Of a stretch of DNA of 64,000 bases, positions 17,848 to 26,931 are shown piece after piece (position 1 is the first letter of the stretch; each line of letters begins with the position of its first letter). A model generated the notes under the pieces. The model ran no database searches, was not told the DNA's origin, and saw only the letters and a list, made by a program, of their open reading frames with translations. A program made the position numbers and the translations under genes. The DNA lies in the NCBI RefSeq assembly GCF_000023845.1, contig NC_013170.1, positions 1,280,501-1,344,500 on the forward strand, given 5' to 3'. The DNA is from Cryptobacterium curtum DSM 15641. Its GTDB lineage: Bacteria; Actinomycetota; Coriobacteriia; Coriobacteriales; Eggerthellaceae.

Positions 17848-19890
17848 ATGTCTCACACCACCTCCGATACCTCGAACACCGACTCTCATACTAAAGCCTC
17901 TGGTTCTTATGATCTTGTGCTGGGGACGGCAGGGCACATCGACCATGGTAAGTCATCGCTGATCAAGGCCCTTACCGGCACCGACCCCGACCGCCTCAGC
18001 GAAGAAAAGCGCCGCGGCATCACGATTACGCTGGGGTTTGCCCGTATCGATTTGCCTGACGGCCGATCGATGGGTGTGGTTGACGTGCCTGGTCACGAGC
18101 GCTTTGTCAAGCAGATGATTGCTGGTGCATCCGGAATCGATGTGGCACTCCTTGTTATTGCCGCCGATGATGGCATCATGCCGCAAACCATTGAACATGT
18201 CGCCGTACTTCAAACGCTTGGTGTGCGGACCTGCATAGTTGCGTTAACTAAAATCGATATGGTTGATGCCGAATGGGTCACTTTCATGAAAGGTGAAGTC
18301 GAATCCTGGCTGGCAAGTACTTCGTATGCCGGATGCCCTATCGTACCCGTGTCAAGCAAGACCGGTGAAGGACTCGACGAGCTCCGTGCAGCTCTTCAGA
18401 AGGCAGCTGAAAAAACCCAACGGGTGCACCAAGGGAGTACCACACGACTGCCTGTCGATCGTGTGTTTACCATCAAAGGTGCCGGCACCGTTATTACCGG
18501 TACGCTCTGGGATGGAACGGTATCTCCTGAAGACACGTTAGAGATACTTCCTTCAGGAAAGCTTGCACGTGTGCGATCGGTGCAGGTACATGGACAAACC
18601 TGCGACGAAGCTTCGGCCGGTATGCGCCTGGCCTTAAACCTCAGCAATATAAAAAAAGATGAAATCAATCTGGGCGACTTTCTTGCTGCACCGGGCTGCC
18701 TGCATATGACCGATCGCTTCGATGCGCGCATCACCTACCTTGACGTTGCAAAAACGGGAAAACCGCTCAAAACGGGGACGCGCATGCATCTAGCCCATGG
18801 CACCCGTGAAGTTTTGGCCCGTGTTCTTCTGTGTAACGATATCGAACAGATTGCCAGTGGGCAAAGCGCACTTGCACAAATACGCCTTGAAGAAGATCTC
18901 CCTATTAGTTGGGGTGATCGCTTCATACTGCGTACGTATTCCCCCGTTTCCGTTGCTGGTGGTGGCCAGGTACTTCTGGCTCATCCGCATAGGCGCAGTA
19001 CGCTTGATGCCGAGGAAATGAAACTGATCGAGGCATCAGAGACTGGTGATATACGCCAAATGGTTGAGCGCGTATGTTCTCTTGCTGCCGGCCCACTCCA
19101 TACCAGCGAAGTCGCACGCCTTATTGGTATTTCCCCCGCACAGGCTGCTGAATATCTTGCTGATTTGACACAGGCAGGAGCCCTTACTTCTTCGCATAGT
19201 GGATCAGCAGCTTCGCAATCATCAGCGCCGACCAAGTCACCAACTTCTTCTGTACCGCTTCCGGCCGATGACGCCCTCTTTATTGCAAAGAATAAAAAGC
19301 AGCAGGCAATAGCGGCTATCGAGCGTGAACTCATCGCCTTTTGTGCCGACCATCCACACGAGCGCGGCATCACAAAAGAAGCTCTTCATGCACAGATAGC
19401 ACCTCATATTTCAGACGAAGGGTTTGAGGCACTTCTGAACTGGGCGGTCAAAGCAAAAAGCGCCGTTATTACTGGCAATGTCGTAGGACATCCGTCCTCA
19501 CAACAAGGTGCAGCCGCTGCTGAAGAGAGGGCGGCTGAACAGATTCATCAAGCACTCATCGCTGAAGGAATGACTCCCCGTCCTATTGAACGCATTCTTG
19601 AAAGCTGCGATCTTGATGCTTCCCTTGCCCATCGGGCCTTGGCACATCTTGAATCAAACGGCAAGGCGATACGCATCGCACGCGATCTCTACTTTGATGC
19701 CGCAACCCTCGACGAGCGGATTGCGTTGGTACAGCAATGGATTTCTCAACACGGAGCAGGAACGGTAGCCGAATTAAAAGAACCGTTGGGAACAAGCCGC
19801 AAATATGCGGTTCCCTTGCTTGAACATCTTGACGCACAAGGTATCACAGTGCGTGAAGGCGATAAGCGCTCATTGCGCCCTCGCCGGTGA
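17848..19890 (+). CDS. selB: Selenocysteine-specific elongation factor SelB
   Basis: SelB is the GTPase that brings Sec-tRNA(Sec) to the ribosome and binds the mRNA SECIS hairpin. In the 680-residue product the G1 motif GHIDHGKS is at about 29-36, followed by [12 protein letters not shown]3 DVPGHE and G4 TKID. EF-Tu-like domains 2-3 come next, then winged-helix domains in the C-terminal third that bind the SECIS. A Ser/Ala/Thr/Pro-rich linker (about 448-472) separates the wing domains. The N-terminal 20 residues (Ser/Thr/Asp-rich) are an extension. The 61-base gap after it leads to selC, so the gene set needed to read the two UGA codons in this window is local. Confidence 0.96.
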   Translation: MSHTTSDTSNTDSHTKASGSYDLVLGTAGHIDHGKSSLIKALTGTDPDRLSEEKRRGITITLGFARIDLPDGRSMGVVDVPGHERFVKQMIAGASGIDVALLVIAADDGIMPQTIEHVAVLQTLGVRTCIVALTKIDMVDAEWVTFMKGEVESWLASTSYAGCPIVPVSSKTGEGLDELRAALQKAAEKTQRVHQGSTTRLPVDRVFTIKGAGTVITGTLWDGTVSPEDTLEILPSGKLARVRSVQVHGQTCDEASAGMRLALNLSNIKKDEINLGDFLAAPGCLHMTDRFDARITYLDVAKTGKPLKTGTRMHLAHGTREVLARVLLCNDIEQIASGQSALAQIRLEEDLPISWGDRFILRTYSPVSVAGGGQVLLAHPHRRSTLDAEEMKLIEASETGDIRQMVERVCSLAAGPLHTSEVARLIGISPAQAAEYLADLTQAGALTSSHSGSAASQSSAPTKSPTSSVPLPADDALFIAKNKKQQAIAAIERELIAFCADHPHERGITKEALHAQIAPHISDEGFEALLNWAVKAKSAVITGNVVGHPSSQQGAAAAEERAAEQIHQALIAEGMTPRPIERILESCDLDASLAHRALAHLESNGKAIRIARDLYFDAATLDERIALVQQWISQHGAGTVAELKEPLGTSRKYAVPLLEHLDAQGITVREGDKRSLRPRR

Positions 19891-19951
19891 AGTGGTACTT
19901 TTGACGGGTTGTCATCACGGCTGCTTTTGCAGCGTGATGATACTGACATAC

Positions 19952-20049
19952 GGAGACGGATGGAGTCCTGGTGGATCCCGCGGCCTTCAAAGCCGTTGCG
20001 AGGTACGCAGAATGCCTTGGGTGTGTTCGATTCGCACACGTCTCCGCCA
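19952..20049 (+). tRNA. selC: tRNA-Sec (anticodon UCA)
   Basis: A 98-nt tRNA with encoded CCA. The acceptor is GGAGACG(G) with CGTCTCC and discriminator G. The long D-arm has stem GGAGTC/GGATCC. The anticodon stem GCGGC/GCCGT carries the loop CTTCAAA, so the anticodon is UCA. A 7-bp variable arm (CGAGGTA with TGCCTTG) and the T-arm GTGTG-TTCGATT-CGCAC complete it. The extended acceptor/T stack, large variable arm and UCA anticodon identify tRNA-Sec. It lies 61 bases after selB. Confidence 0.95.
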
Positions 20050-20069
20050 ATTGTCTTTTGAATGAGTGG

Positions 20070-20160
20070 GCAGTTTTACCCGACGCGCAGTTTTACCCGA
20101 TATTCGTCTGACGCAAATTCGGCGTAAACTTTCGTACAGGTTTTAGAACAGTTTTGCCCG
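20070..20160. repeat. Short direct repeats downstream of tRNA-Sec
   Basis: GCAGTTTTACCCGA occurs at 20070-20083 and 20087-20100, 17 bases apart. A diverged copy (CAGTTTTGCCCG) is at 20149-20160. The origin is unknown; a decayed insertion or attachment scar beside the tRNA gene is one possibility. Confidence 0.5.
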
Positions 20161-20210
20161 GTAGGTAATTTCATCCGATATACATCCGAAGTATTTGCAT
20201 ATCAATACGA

Positions 20211-20720
20211 TTATGCCGGCAGATGGTCGTGCGTGTAAGCTGCTGCATAAACAACATCCGTTTCATCGGGATGCTTCTGACTTTCCACCAGCCGAGCAAC
20301 ACCCCAATCATTAAGATAATGCGGATCGTCGACTGGCAACTGTCGCCGCTTTTCCACGTTTTCCATAGAAACCTTGCCCTGACACAGAAACACGCCGAGG
20401 CATTCATTTTCCTGCTCTATAGCAGCTGTGACATTGCGACGCACTTTGTCGCCGTAATTACTCTGCGGATACCCGCCGAACGTACCAATAGCAAGAATGC
20501 GTTTGCCCTGACAAGACGCAAGTCGTTTCAAGCTCAATGGATCAAAGGTGCTTTTGAAGCACCAGAAACACATAATCACGACCTCGTCAGCCGGATCTTC
20601 ACCTTTTGCAATTTCATGGATGCCCCAGCCCATCGCTTCAGCTTGCGCGCGTACCCCTTCGGCTACTTTGCGCGTATTGCCCGTACGCGACGACACAGAA
20701 AAAGACAGGTACCTGTTCAT
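20211..20720 (-). CDS. Flavodoxin-family protein
   Basis: A 169-residue flavodoxin-like protein that would carry FMN as an electron shuttle. The phosphate-binding loop SSRTGNTRKVAEG near the N-terminus is the flavodoxin signature (T/S-x-T-G-N-T). The central strand with CFWCFKSTFDP and the GTFGGYPQSNYG loop fit a flavodoxin-like fold of the family often found next to anaerobic reductases. ATG 20718-20720 is taken because GGAAGGA lies eight bases before it; the longer frame (to 20753) is less well supported. The partner enzyme is not evident. It ends convergent to the selABC locus. Confidence 0.8.
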   Translation of the reverse strand: MNRYLSFSVSSRTGNTRKVAEGVRAQAEAMGWGIHEIAKGEDPADEVVIMCFWCFKSTFDPLSLKRLASCQGKRILAIGTFGGYPQSNYGDKVRRNVTAAIEQENECLGVFLCQGKVSMENVEKRRQLPVDDPHYLNDWGVARLVESQKHPDETDVVYAAAYTHDHLPA

Positions 20721-20933
20721 GCCATTAATCCTTCCAAGATTATTCCCTCTCACCTTGCTTTGATAAACAAAACGCTCCTACCCTATCTGATGACGTTACG
20801 TCGCCGTCAAGAAATTAACTACGCCTCGATCTATTCGCGGGGCAACAACTGTCTTAAAAGATTACCGAAGCACATACAGTGCCCTCTACTCTATAGACTT
20901 TTCCATAGGATTTACTGCTAATCATTAATGGAT

Positions 20934-20954
20934 ACCCCAATTATAAATTGGGGT
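20934..20954. promoter_or_regulatory. AbiEi operator palindrome overlapping the abiE promoter
   Basis: Perfect 9+3+9 inverted repeat: ACCCCAATT, ATA, AATTGGGGT. It abuts a TATGAT -10-like box at about 20956-20961 and lies 20-40 bases before the abiEi ATG. AbiEi antitoxins are known to repress their own operon by binding inverted repeats here, so this is the expected operator. Confidence 0.8.
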
Positions 20955-20974
20955 TTTATGATATTATTAGCAGT

Positions 20975-21739
20975 ATGAAATTCTCTGACTACATAGATAG
21001 CCACCATGTGTTCACCACTGCCACCCTTCTTGAGGCTATGGATTCTAAGACCGCGGCTGAAGAACAGCTGCGTCTTGCCGTAAAATCCAAAACGGTAGAA
21101 CGTGTACGCCGCGGACTCCTTGTCTCCAACCATGGACGATTCAAGGATGCTCCTATAGACCAATTCGAGGTAGTCACAGCGCTCGATGCTGGCGCAGTTA
21201 TTTCGTATCATTCCGCTCTCGAAGCACATGGCATTGCGCATAACGAGGGCTTCGTATGTCACTTTCGTTCGAACACGGTAAAGACCCCATTCGACTTCCG
21301 TGGTATCGCCTACCGCCCCTGTGGTCCTGTGGGAAATGCAAGATCAAAAATCATACGGTCATCTGCGAGCACATATCTTGCCACAACCAAGCAGCAGACA
21401 GTTATTGACTGTCTGGAAAAACCTATCTTGGCAGGAGGAGTCGAGGAAGCAGTACGCAGCTTGACTACCTTTGTATACCTCGATGTAGAAAAACTAATTG
21501 ACCTTGCTGTCAGTGCAGGCGTATCAGCAATCTCCCGAGTTGGATGGCTACTGTCAGAAAAGAAAAATGAATGGCACGTAAGTGAAAATAGTCTCGCTCA
21601 ACTTGAAAGCAAGCTTGGGTCGGGACCTTATCGTCTGGGGCCTATGACTAAGAGGTCGTCAACAGGATGGGTCACTCGATGGAAGCTCATATTGCCTGAA
21701 GATAAAGAGGAGGTTGAATCATGGATAACGCACTTGTAG
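20975..21739 (+). CDS. abiEi: AbiEi-type antitoxin / transcriptional regulator
   Basis: The antitoxin of the type IV AbiE toxin-antitoxin system, 254 residues from ATG 20975. It has an N-terminal winged-helix region (about 1-75: FSDYIDSHHVFTTATLLEAM, VERVRRGLLVSN) and a C-terminal domain typical of AbiEi (VISYHSALEAHGIAH, TTKQQTVIDCLEKPILAGG). AbiEi represses transcription and blocks the toxin indirectly. There is no clear Shine-Dalgarno site and the -10 box is close, so the mRNA may be leaderless. The 3' end overlaps the toxin start by 19 bases, typical of the pair. Confidence 0.85.
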   Translation: MKFSDYIDSHHVFTTATLLEAMDSKTAAEEQLRLAVKSKTVERVRRGLLVSNHGRFKDAPIDQFEVVTALDAGAVISYHSALEAHGIAHNEGFVCHFRSNTVKTPFDFRGIAYRPCGPVGNARSKIIRSSASTYLATTKQQTVIDCLEKPILAGGVEEAVRSLTTFVYLDVEKLIDLAVSAGVSAISRVGWLLSEKKNEWHVSENSLAQLESKLGSGPYRLGPMTKRSSTGWVTRWKLILPEDKEEVESWITHL

Positions 21740-22659
21740 GGAAGTTCCCACCACGCACGCTCGATAAAGTCGAGCGACTTCTTGATCTCCTTGCCGAAAT
21801 TGACGAACACTCGATGCTCAAAGATAAACTTGCGCTCCACGGCGGAACTGCCATCAACTTATTCATGCTCAACATTCCTCGACTTTCCGTCGACATTGAT
21901 CTCTCATATATCGGTTCGGTAGAAAAAGATGTAATGCTCGCTGACAGACCGACTATTGAACAATCCATCAACGAAGTTGCCAGATCACAGGGCTACACCG
22001 TTTCCGGTGCGAAAGGCGGCCATGCTGGCAGGACATTCATACTTAACTACAGGTCCCAATGGGGCGCAGATCATATCAAGATCGACTGCATCTATATGAA
22101 CAGATCCCCTTTGACTCCAATCGAGCATAAGGTTTCTCAAATCAGACCGGAACTTACTGTGCCTGTCTTCTCTGATAATGAATTAATCGGTGGGAAGGTC
22201 AAAGCATTCTTCGACCGTGTGAAAGTACGAGATCTCTATGATATCGCTAACCTTAAGCACGTACTTGACGAACGCAGTAAGAAAGAACGTGTCATCGCAC
22301 ATAAAATCATTCTGTTCTACGCATCGATGTCTGCAACATTCCCATACGGATTCGGCAATCGAACAGATCGTTTTGCCGATAAGTATATCGAGCTTAAAGG
22401 GCAGCTTTATCCCATGCTTAGACGCGATGGAGTGGTGCCTACCCTTGAGGAATTAGTCACCGTAGCACGTGAGTTCATAACCGCTTACGTACTGCCAAAA
22501 AACGATAGTGAAGTCGAATATCTCACGTATTTTGCACACGGCCAGTTTGATCCATCCTTGCTCTTCAGTAAGACATCAATGGCTCACGCTGCGCTCGTAA
22601 ATCCCGAAGCTCAGTGGAAATTGCAAAACATTCAAAAGATGCAGCAAAATGACGAGTGA
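21721..22659 (+). CDS. abiEii: AbiEii-type nucleotidyltransferase toxin
   Basis: A 312-residue DNA polymerase beta-like nucleotidyltransferase. All four AbiEii signatures are present: HGGTAIN (about 40-46, GSx-like motif), VDIDLSY (metal-binding D58 and D60), a lysine/aspartate motif (KIDCIY), and RVKVRDLYDIANL near residue 165. In known systems the toxin transfers nucleotides to tRNA, halts growth and gives phage abortive infection. The toxin overlaps the antitoxin gene. The pair is more AT-rich than its neighbours, which suggests acquisition. Confidence 0.9.
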   Translation: MDNALVGKFPPRTLDKVERLLDLLAEIDEHSMLKDKLALHGGTAINLFMLNIPRLSVDIDLSYIGSVEKDVMLADRPTIEQSINEVARSQGYTVSGAKGGHAGRTFILNYRSQWGADHIKIDCIYMNRSPLTPIEHKVSQIRPELTVPVFSDNELIGGKVKAFFDRVKVRDLYDIANLKHVLDERSKKERVIAHKIILFYASMSATFPYGFGNRTDRFADKYIELKGQLYPMLRRDGVVPTLEELVTVAREFITAYVLPKNDSEVEYLTYFAHGQFDPSLLFSKTSMAHAALVNPEAQWKLQNIQKMQQNDE

Positions 22660-22947
22660 GCGATAATTCCGCACTGAATGCAGCCTGTATTGATACATGC
22701 TGGAAGTGTCAACTCAGGCCGCAGCTTTATAGCCAGCTGCAGTTGAAGTTTGAGAGTCAGCTGAGGGTGGAACTTGAGGGTCAGACCGTTCCTTTGAAGG
22801 TTTCTCAAAACACCAATTCCCCGACTGCATTGGCAAGGAGTGCTCGGGTATAATCGCTGTCGGTTTCCAAGGGCATCCTAAAAGTAAGAAGAGCCCTTAC
22901 TGTTCGCGGCGCGGTGTTGCACCGTTTTGAAGGAGGTCGCGCGCTTC
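22660..22947. other. Gap between abiEii and the DUF1846 gene with a promoter-like box
   Basis: A 288-base gap. It holds AG/CAGCT-rich degenerate direct repeats near 22715-22790 and a TATAAT box at 22849-22854, about 70 bases before the ribosome site of the DUF1846 gene. The -35 is unclear. No further ORF is supported. Confidence 0.45.
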
Positions 22948-24426
22948 ATGCGTATCGGATTCGACAACGAGAAGTACATTGCCCTGCAAGCTTCGCATAT
23001 CCGCGAGCGTATCGATCAGTTCGGCGGCAAATTGTATCTCGAGTTCGGCGGCAAATTGTTCGACGACTATCATGCCAGTCGTGTCCTCCCGGGGTTTGCG
23101 CCCGACAGCAAGATACGCATGCTCCAAAGCTTGAAGGACGATGTTGAAATCATCCTTGCGATCAACGCAAACGATATTCAGAAGGGCAAAATCCGCAGCG
23201 ATCTGGGCATCACATACGATGAAGATCTGCTACGCCTGATGGACATCTTTCGGGGCATGGGATTTCTCGTGTCGGGCGCGGTTATCACCCGTTTTACTGG
23301 CCAACCTGACGCAACGATCTTCCATGAGCGCCTCAAAGAGCTCGGTATTCCGTCGTATTTGCACTACCCAATTGCCGGATACCCCTTTGATATCGAACAT
23401 ATTGCTTCCGAAGACGGCTTTGGCAAAAACGACTACATCGAAACCACTCGCCCCCTTGTAGTAGTAACTGCTCCAGGACCCGGCAGCGGCAAGATGGCTA
23501 CCTGTCTTTCGCAGCTCTATCAAGACAACATGCGCGGTATTAAGGCCGGCTACGCTAAATACGAGACGTTCCCGGTGTGGAATTTGCCACTGCGCCATCC
23601 GGTTAATATTGCTTACGAGGCTGCCACTGTTGACCTTGACGATGCAAATGCCATCGACCCATTCCATTTGGAAGCACATGGCGAAACCACAGTGAATTAC
23701 AACCGTGATATCGAAGTATTCCCCGTGCTTAAAGCCATGCTCGACAAGATTCTTGGCGAAAGCCCGTACGCCAGCCCCACCGACATGGGCGTCAATATGG
23801 CTGGCAAGGCGATTATCGATGATGAAGCGTGCCAGGAAGCCGCCAAACAGGAGATCATCCGTCGTTACTTCCGTACAGCAGTGGAAGTAAAGAAAACGGG
23901 TGTTGGAAAAGAACAGATTGCCAAGCTGGAACTGCTTATGAACCAGGTGGGGGTCACGCAGTCGCAATCCCCGTGTCGCAGTGCTGCCCTGCTTAAGGAA
24001 GAAACAACGGGTGCGCCGGCTGCTGCTATTGAAATGCCTGACGGTACTGTTATTACCGGCAAGACTTCTACCCTGCTTGGCTGCGCTTCATCACTTTTAA
24101 TGAACGCCTTAAAGTATGCAGCGGGTATTCCGGATATTAACGTGATTAATGACGATGTCATCACACCCATCTGTCATCTAAAAGTCGATTCGCTCCACAG
24201 CCGCAATCCGCGCTTGCATTCCGATGAAACGCTACTTGCTCTTTCGGTAACAAGCGCAAGCGATCCAACGGCCGCCGAGCTTATTAAGCATATTCCCGAC
24301 CTGCAAGGATGCGATGCGTTCTTTAGCGTGATCATTTCTGACACCGATGCGCGCCTGTATCAGAAACTCGGCATTAACGCGTGTTGCGAACCAAAATACG
24401 AACAGCGCCGCTACTATCACAAGTAA
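22948..24426 (+). CDS. DUF1846 domain-containing protein
   Basis: A 492-residue cytoplasmic protein of the widely conserved DUF1846 family. Structures of the family resemble nucleotide-binding enzymes with an ATPase-like part. Recognisable blocks are an N-terminal GFDNEKYIALQASHI (residues 3-17), LGITYDEDLLRLMDIFR, PLVVVTAPGPGSGKMATCLSQLY (a glycine-rich phosphate-binding-like loop) and YPFDIEHIASEDGFG. ATG 22948-22950 has GGAGG 11 bases before it; the TTG at 22927 is inside the ribosome site. It is monocistronic and followed by a hairpin at 24432-24453. The substrate is unknown. Confidence 0.85.
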   Translation: MRIGFDNEKYIALQASHIRERIDQFGGKLYLEFGGKLFDDYHASRVLPGFAPDSKIRMLQSLKDDVEIILAINANDIQKGKIRSDLGITYDEDLLRLMDIFRGMGFLVSGAVITRFTGQPDATIFHERLKELGIPSYLHYPIAGYPFDIEHIASEDGFGKNDYIETTRPLVVVTAPGPGSGKMATCLSQLYQDNMRGIKAGYAKYETFPVWNLPLRHPVNIAYEAATVDLDDANAIDPFHLEAHGETTVNYNRDIEVFPVLKAMLDKILGESPYASPTDMGVNMAGKAIIDDEACQEAAKQEIIRRYFRTAVEVKKTGVGKEQIAKLELLMNQVGVTQSQSPCRSAALLKEETTGAPAAAIEMPDGTVITGKTSTLLGCASSLLMNALKYAAGIPDINVINDDVITPICHLKVDSLHSRNPRLHSDETLLALSVTSASDPTAAELIKHIPDLQGCDAFFSVIISDTDARLYQKLGINACCEPKYEQRRYYHK

Positions 24427-24431
24427 ACCGC

Positions 24432-24494
24432 GCAGAGGCGCTTACACCTCTGCCTTATAGAAGGTGCCCCTTATAACGGCTATTCTCTATAAGG
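24432..24494 (+). terminator. Hairpins after the DUF1846 gene (possible terminator)
   Basis: GCAGAGG (24432-24438) pairs with CCTCTGC (24447-24453). A second pair, CCTTATAG (24453-24460) and CTATAAGG (24487-24494), follows. There is no clear T-run, so terminator function is tentative. Confidence 0.4.
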
Positions 24495-24565
24495 ATTCAT
24501 CAGACTCATAGACAACCAATAAACAGGTGGCACTTTGATCAACGTTGCTTGGCACGTAAACGTCT

Positions 24566-25363
24566 CTACCAGGCGTGATAGATACCATCTTCAGTACGTA
24601 ACACCTGCAAAGGAACGTCAAAGAGCGTTTGAAGTGATTCTTGGGTAATCATGTCAACCTTCGCACCATCGCCGACAAGTCGCCCATCCTTCACCAACAG
24701 GACACGATTCATTTCGGGCTGTATATCTTCCACCAAATGCGTCACCAGCATGATGCTACGTCCCGCACGTGCCATGGCTGCAAGCGATTGACGCACGTGC
24801 CAGGCGCCTTCGGGGTCGAGACCCGACGAAGGCTCATCGAGAACCATAATCGATGGATCACCCACCAATGCGCGGGCAATTAAAACGCGGCGCGCCTGCC
24901 CCGTCGATAGGGTGAGAATATCGTGCTGTTCGAGCTGTTCAATGCCTAGTTCGCACAAACACTCGTGCGCCTTTGCACGTTGACCTTCCGTTGGCTTAAA
25001 CCGCGCAGGAATCCCCAAACTGCCAAATAGACCGCCGAGCACAATCTCGATAACCGGCAAATGCACCGTTATCTGGCTCTGCGCTGTCATAGACACCACG
25101 CCAACCAGGCGACGAATATCGGCTGTCACCGGCCGCGGATTCCCACAAAACCGCACGGGTGGCTTTTCACGAAAAAGCGGATGTATCTCGTGCGTTAACA
25201 ATTTGACGAGCGTTGACTTGCCGGCGCCATTCGGACCGAGCACCACGACCTGTTCACCACGCTCAATCGTCAACTTTTCAATTGAAAGGATGTCACGCCC
25301 GCTGCGCCGCACCGTGGCATTTTCAAGCTCGAGAAGGGGTGCGTTCCGTTGAATTTGTGCCAT
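24566..25363 (-). CDS. Stand-alone ABC-type ATPase
   Basis: A 265-residue ABC ATPase without membrane partners. Walker A GPNGAGKST is at about 43-51, the signature LSTGQARRVLIARAL is later, and Walker B MVLDEPSSGLDPEG follows, with an H-loop in MLVTHLVEDI. The substrate is unassigned. The family resembles YlmA-type single-domain ABC ATPases, whose role is not settled. ATG 25361-25363 is preferred; the longer upstream frame runs through an overlapping plus-strand region and lacks family sequence. The next leftward neighbour is the convergent DUF1846 gene. Confidence 0.82.
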   Translation of the reverse strand: MAQIQRNAPLLELENATVRRSGRDILSIEKLTIERGEQVVVLGPNGAGKSTLVKLLTHEIHPLFREKPPVRFCGNPRPVTADIRRLVGVVSMTAQSQITVHLPVIEIVLGGLFGSLGIPARFKPTEGQRAKAHECLCELGIEQLEQHDILTLSTGQARRVLIARALVGDPSIMVLDEPSSGLDPEGAWHVRQSLAAMARAGRSIMLVTHLVEDIQPEMNRVLLVKDGRLVGDGAKVDMITQESLQTLFDVPLQVLRTEDGIYHAW

Positions 25364-25452
25364 GCCACCGCCCAATCCGTATCTGTTTCGTACAATGCAG
25401 TGTACGACATGCCATCGCACAGCAGCTCGAAAAGAAATTGGATGCACTCCGG

Positions 25453-25974
25453 ATGCCCAAAACGCCGACCTACCATATACACCTGAAAGAGCGGGATTTG
25501 CCCTGTATGCGGGAAAAGCTGCTCGCAGGTGTGTATGCGCTGCTGCTTGTTGCGTACAGTGCAGCGCTTATCGCTCAGCCGTCATTCATGCAGCAACTCG
25601 GTATTGGTATCGAGGTCGCTGGGCTTATTTTTATTCTTGCTTGCTTTGCTGCCTCGCTTCTGTTTTTGCTTCATAATGCCCGCTGGCAACTCGATGTTGA
25701 CGACGGCGAAGTGTATCGAACCGGAATCTCTGGTCGAGCACGCCATCTCTGCAGCCTTTCAGACGCCACCTACCTCAAAATCTTTCGCCGTACTGATATT
25801 TCGGTATACAGCGATGAACGCAAGCTTTTTGAATTTTCGCTTGATATGGCCGGCGATGTCGAAGCACTACATCAGGCTGTGCTCAACCAGATCGAACAGA
25901 ACGCTAATACTCACCCAGATCTTCGTCGCGAATCTTCCCAGCAAACGTGCGATACACCACCACATGATACATAA
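25453..25974 (+). CDS. Small membrane protein with a PH-like cytoplasmic domain
   Basis: About 173 residues, start uncertain (ATG 25453 or 25510). Two hydrophobic helices (AGVYALLLVAYSAALIAQ and GLIFILACFAASLLFLLH) are followed by a hydrophilic domain with beta-strand character (ARWQLDVDDGEVYRTG... DISVYSDERKLFEFS), reminiscent of bacterial PH-like domains. I do not recognise a family. The 3' end overlaps the convergent cydB 3' end by 71 bases (25904-25974). Confidence 0.55.
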   Translation: MPKTPTYHIHLKERDLPCMREKLLAGVYALLLVAYSAALIAQPSFMQQLGIGIEVAGLIFILACFAASLLFLLHNARWQLDVDDGEVYRTGISGRARHLCSLSDATYLKIFRRTDISVYSDERKLFEFSLDMAGDVEALHQAVLNQIEQNANTHPDLRRESSQQTCDTPPHDT

Positions 25975-26929
25975 GCACCAAGGGTAGACCGATACAGGTA
26001 ATAATCGTCATGGCTGCAAGCGAATACTCACTTGAAGCCGCTGCTGCAACCGAAATAGACAGCGCTGGATCGCTAGCTGCCACAATATTGGGGAATAACC
26101 CTGTTGCAGCAAGCCCCACCAGTCCAAGGCAAACACAACTAACCGCTAAAAACGAGGGAAGATCTCCCTCTTCTTCCTTCTTGCCAAAAAGGAAGGAAGC
26201 TACCAGACCCGCTACCACGACAAACGCAAACACGGCTCGCACGACAAAGGGAATAGTGCTCTGATCCGTAGGAGCAACCAAGACAAAATACAGAACGCTC
26301 GCCAAAACAAAGAGTACCGCCACGATACGTTGCAGCCATCCACGAAATACAACGGCGCGATCATGTAATTCACCAGGAAGCGCCTTGACCGCCGTCCAGC
26401 TGGCTCCTTGAAGCATACACTGGGCCAAACCCAACAAGCCAAACACCAGCGCAAACGGGTTCAACAGTGCGAAAAAGCCCCCAATATAATCTCCATGAGT
26501 ATTAAGCTGGATGCCTTCAAGCACATTGCCAACCGCGACACCAAACAGAAGCGCCGGAAGAATACTGCCAACAAAAAATACCTTGTCCCATACCTCAGCA
26601 TATTCAGGGTCGTGTGCATGCATTTCCAGCGATACGGCACGCAGAATTAGGCCAAATAAAACAAGCATGATGGCAAGGTAGAACCCTGAAAAGGTTGTGG
26701 CGTACGCCGGAGCGAAGGCGGCAAATAAGGCACCACCAGCCGTCAGCAGCCACACTTCGTTGCCGTCCCATACTGGTCCGACAGCGCGACGCAAGACTGC
26801 CCGCTCCTTGTTATTTTTTGCAAGCACTGGGTATAAGCTGCCCACGCCCAAGTCGAACCCATCAAGCACGAAATAGCCAGCGATTAGCACGAAGATAAGA
26901 ATGAACCAAAGAATTTGCAGGAATGTCAT
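25904..26929 (-). CDS. cydB: Cytochrome bd ubiquinol/menaquinol oxidase subunit II
   Basis: A polytopic membrane protein of 341 residues, the CydB subunit of a high-oxygen-affinity bd oxidase. The start FLQILWFILIFVLIAGYFVLDGFDLGVG and the GPVWDGNEVWLLTAGGALF segment are family signatures. About eight to nine hydrophobic helices are visible. It begins two bases after cydA ends. In a strict anaerobe this enzyme removes traces of oxygen and conserves energy. The C-terminus ends on the hydrophilic KIRDEDLGEY. Confidence 0.95.
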   Translation of the reverse strand: MTFLQILWFILIFVLIAGYFVLDGFDLGVGSLYPVLAKNNKERAVLRRAVGPVWDGNEVWLLTAGGALFAAFAPAYATTFSGFYLAIMLVLFGLILRAVSLEMHAHDPEYAEVWDKVFFVGSILPALLFGVAVGNVLEGIQLNTHGDYIGGFFALLNPFALVFGLLGLAQCMLQGASWTAVKALPGELHDRAVVFRGWLQRIVAVLFVLASVLYFVLVAPTDQSTIPFVVRAVFAFVVVAGLVASFLFGKKEEEGDLPSFLAVSCVCLGLVGLAATGLFPNIVAASDPALSISVAAAASSEYSLAAMTIITCIGLPLVLMYHVVVYRTFAGKIRDEDLGEY

Positions 26930-26931
26930 GG

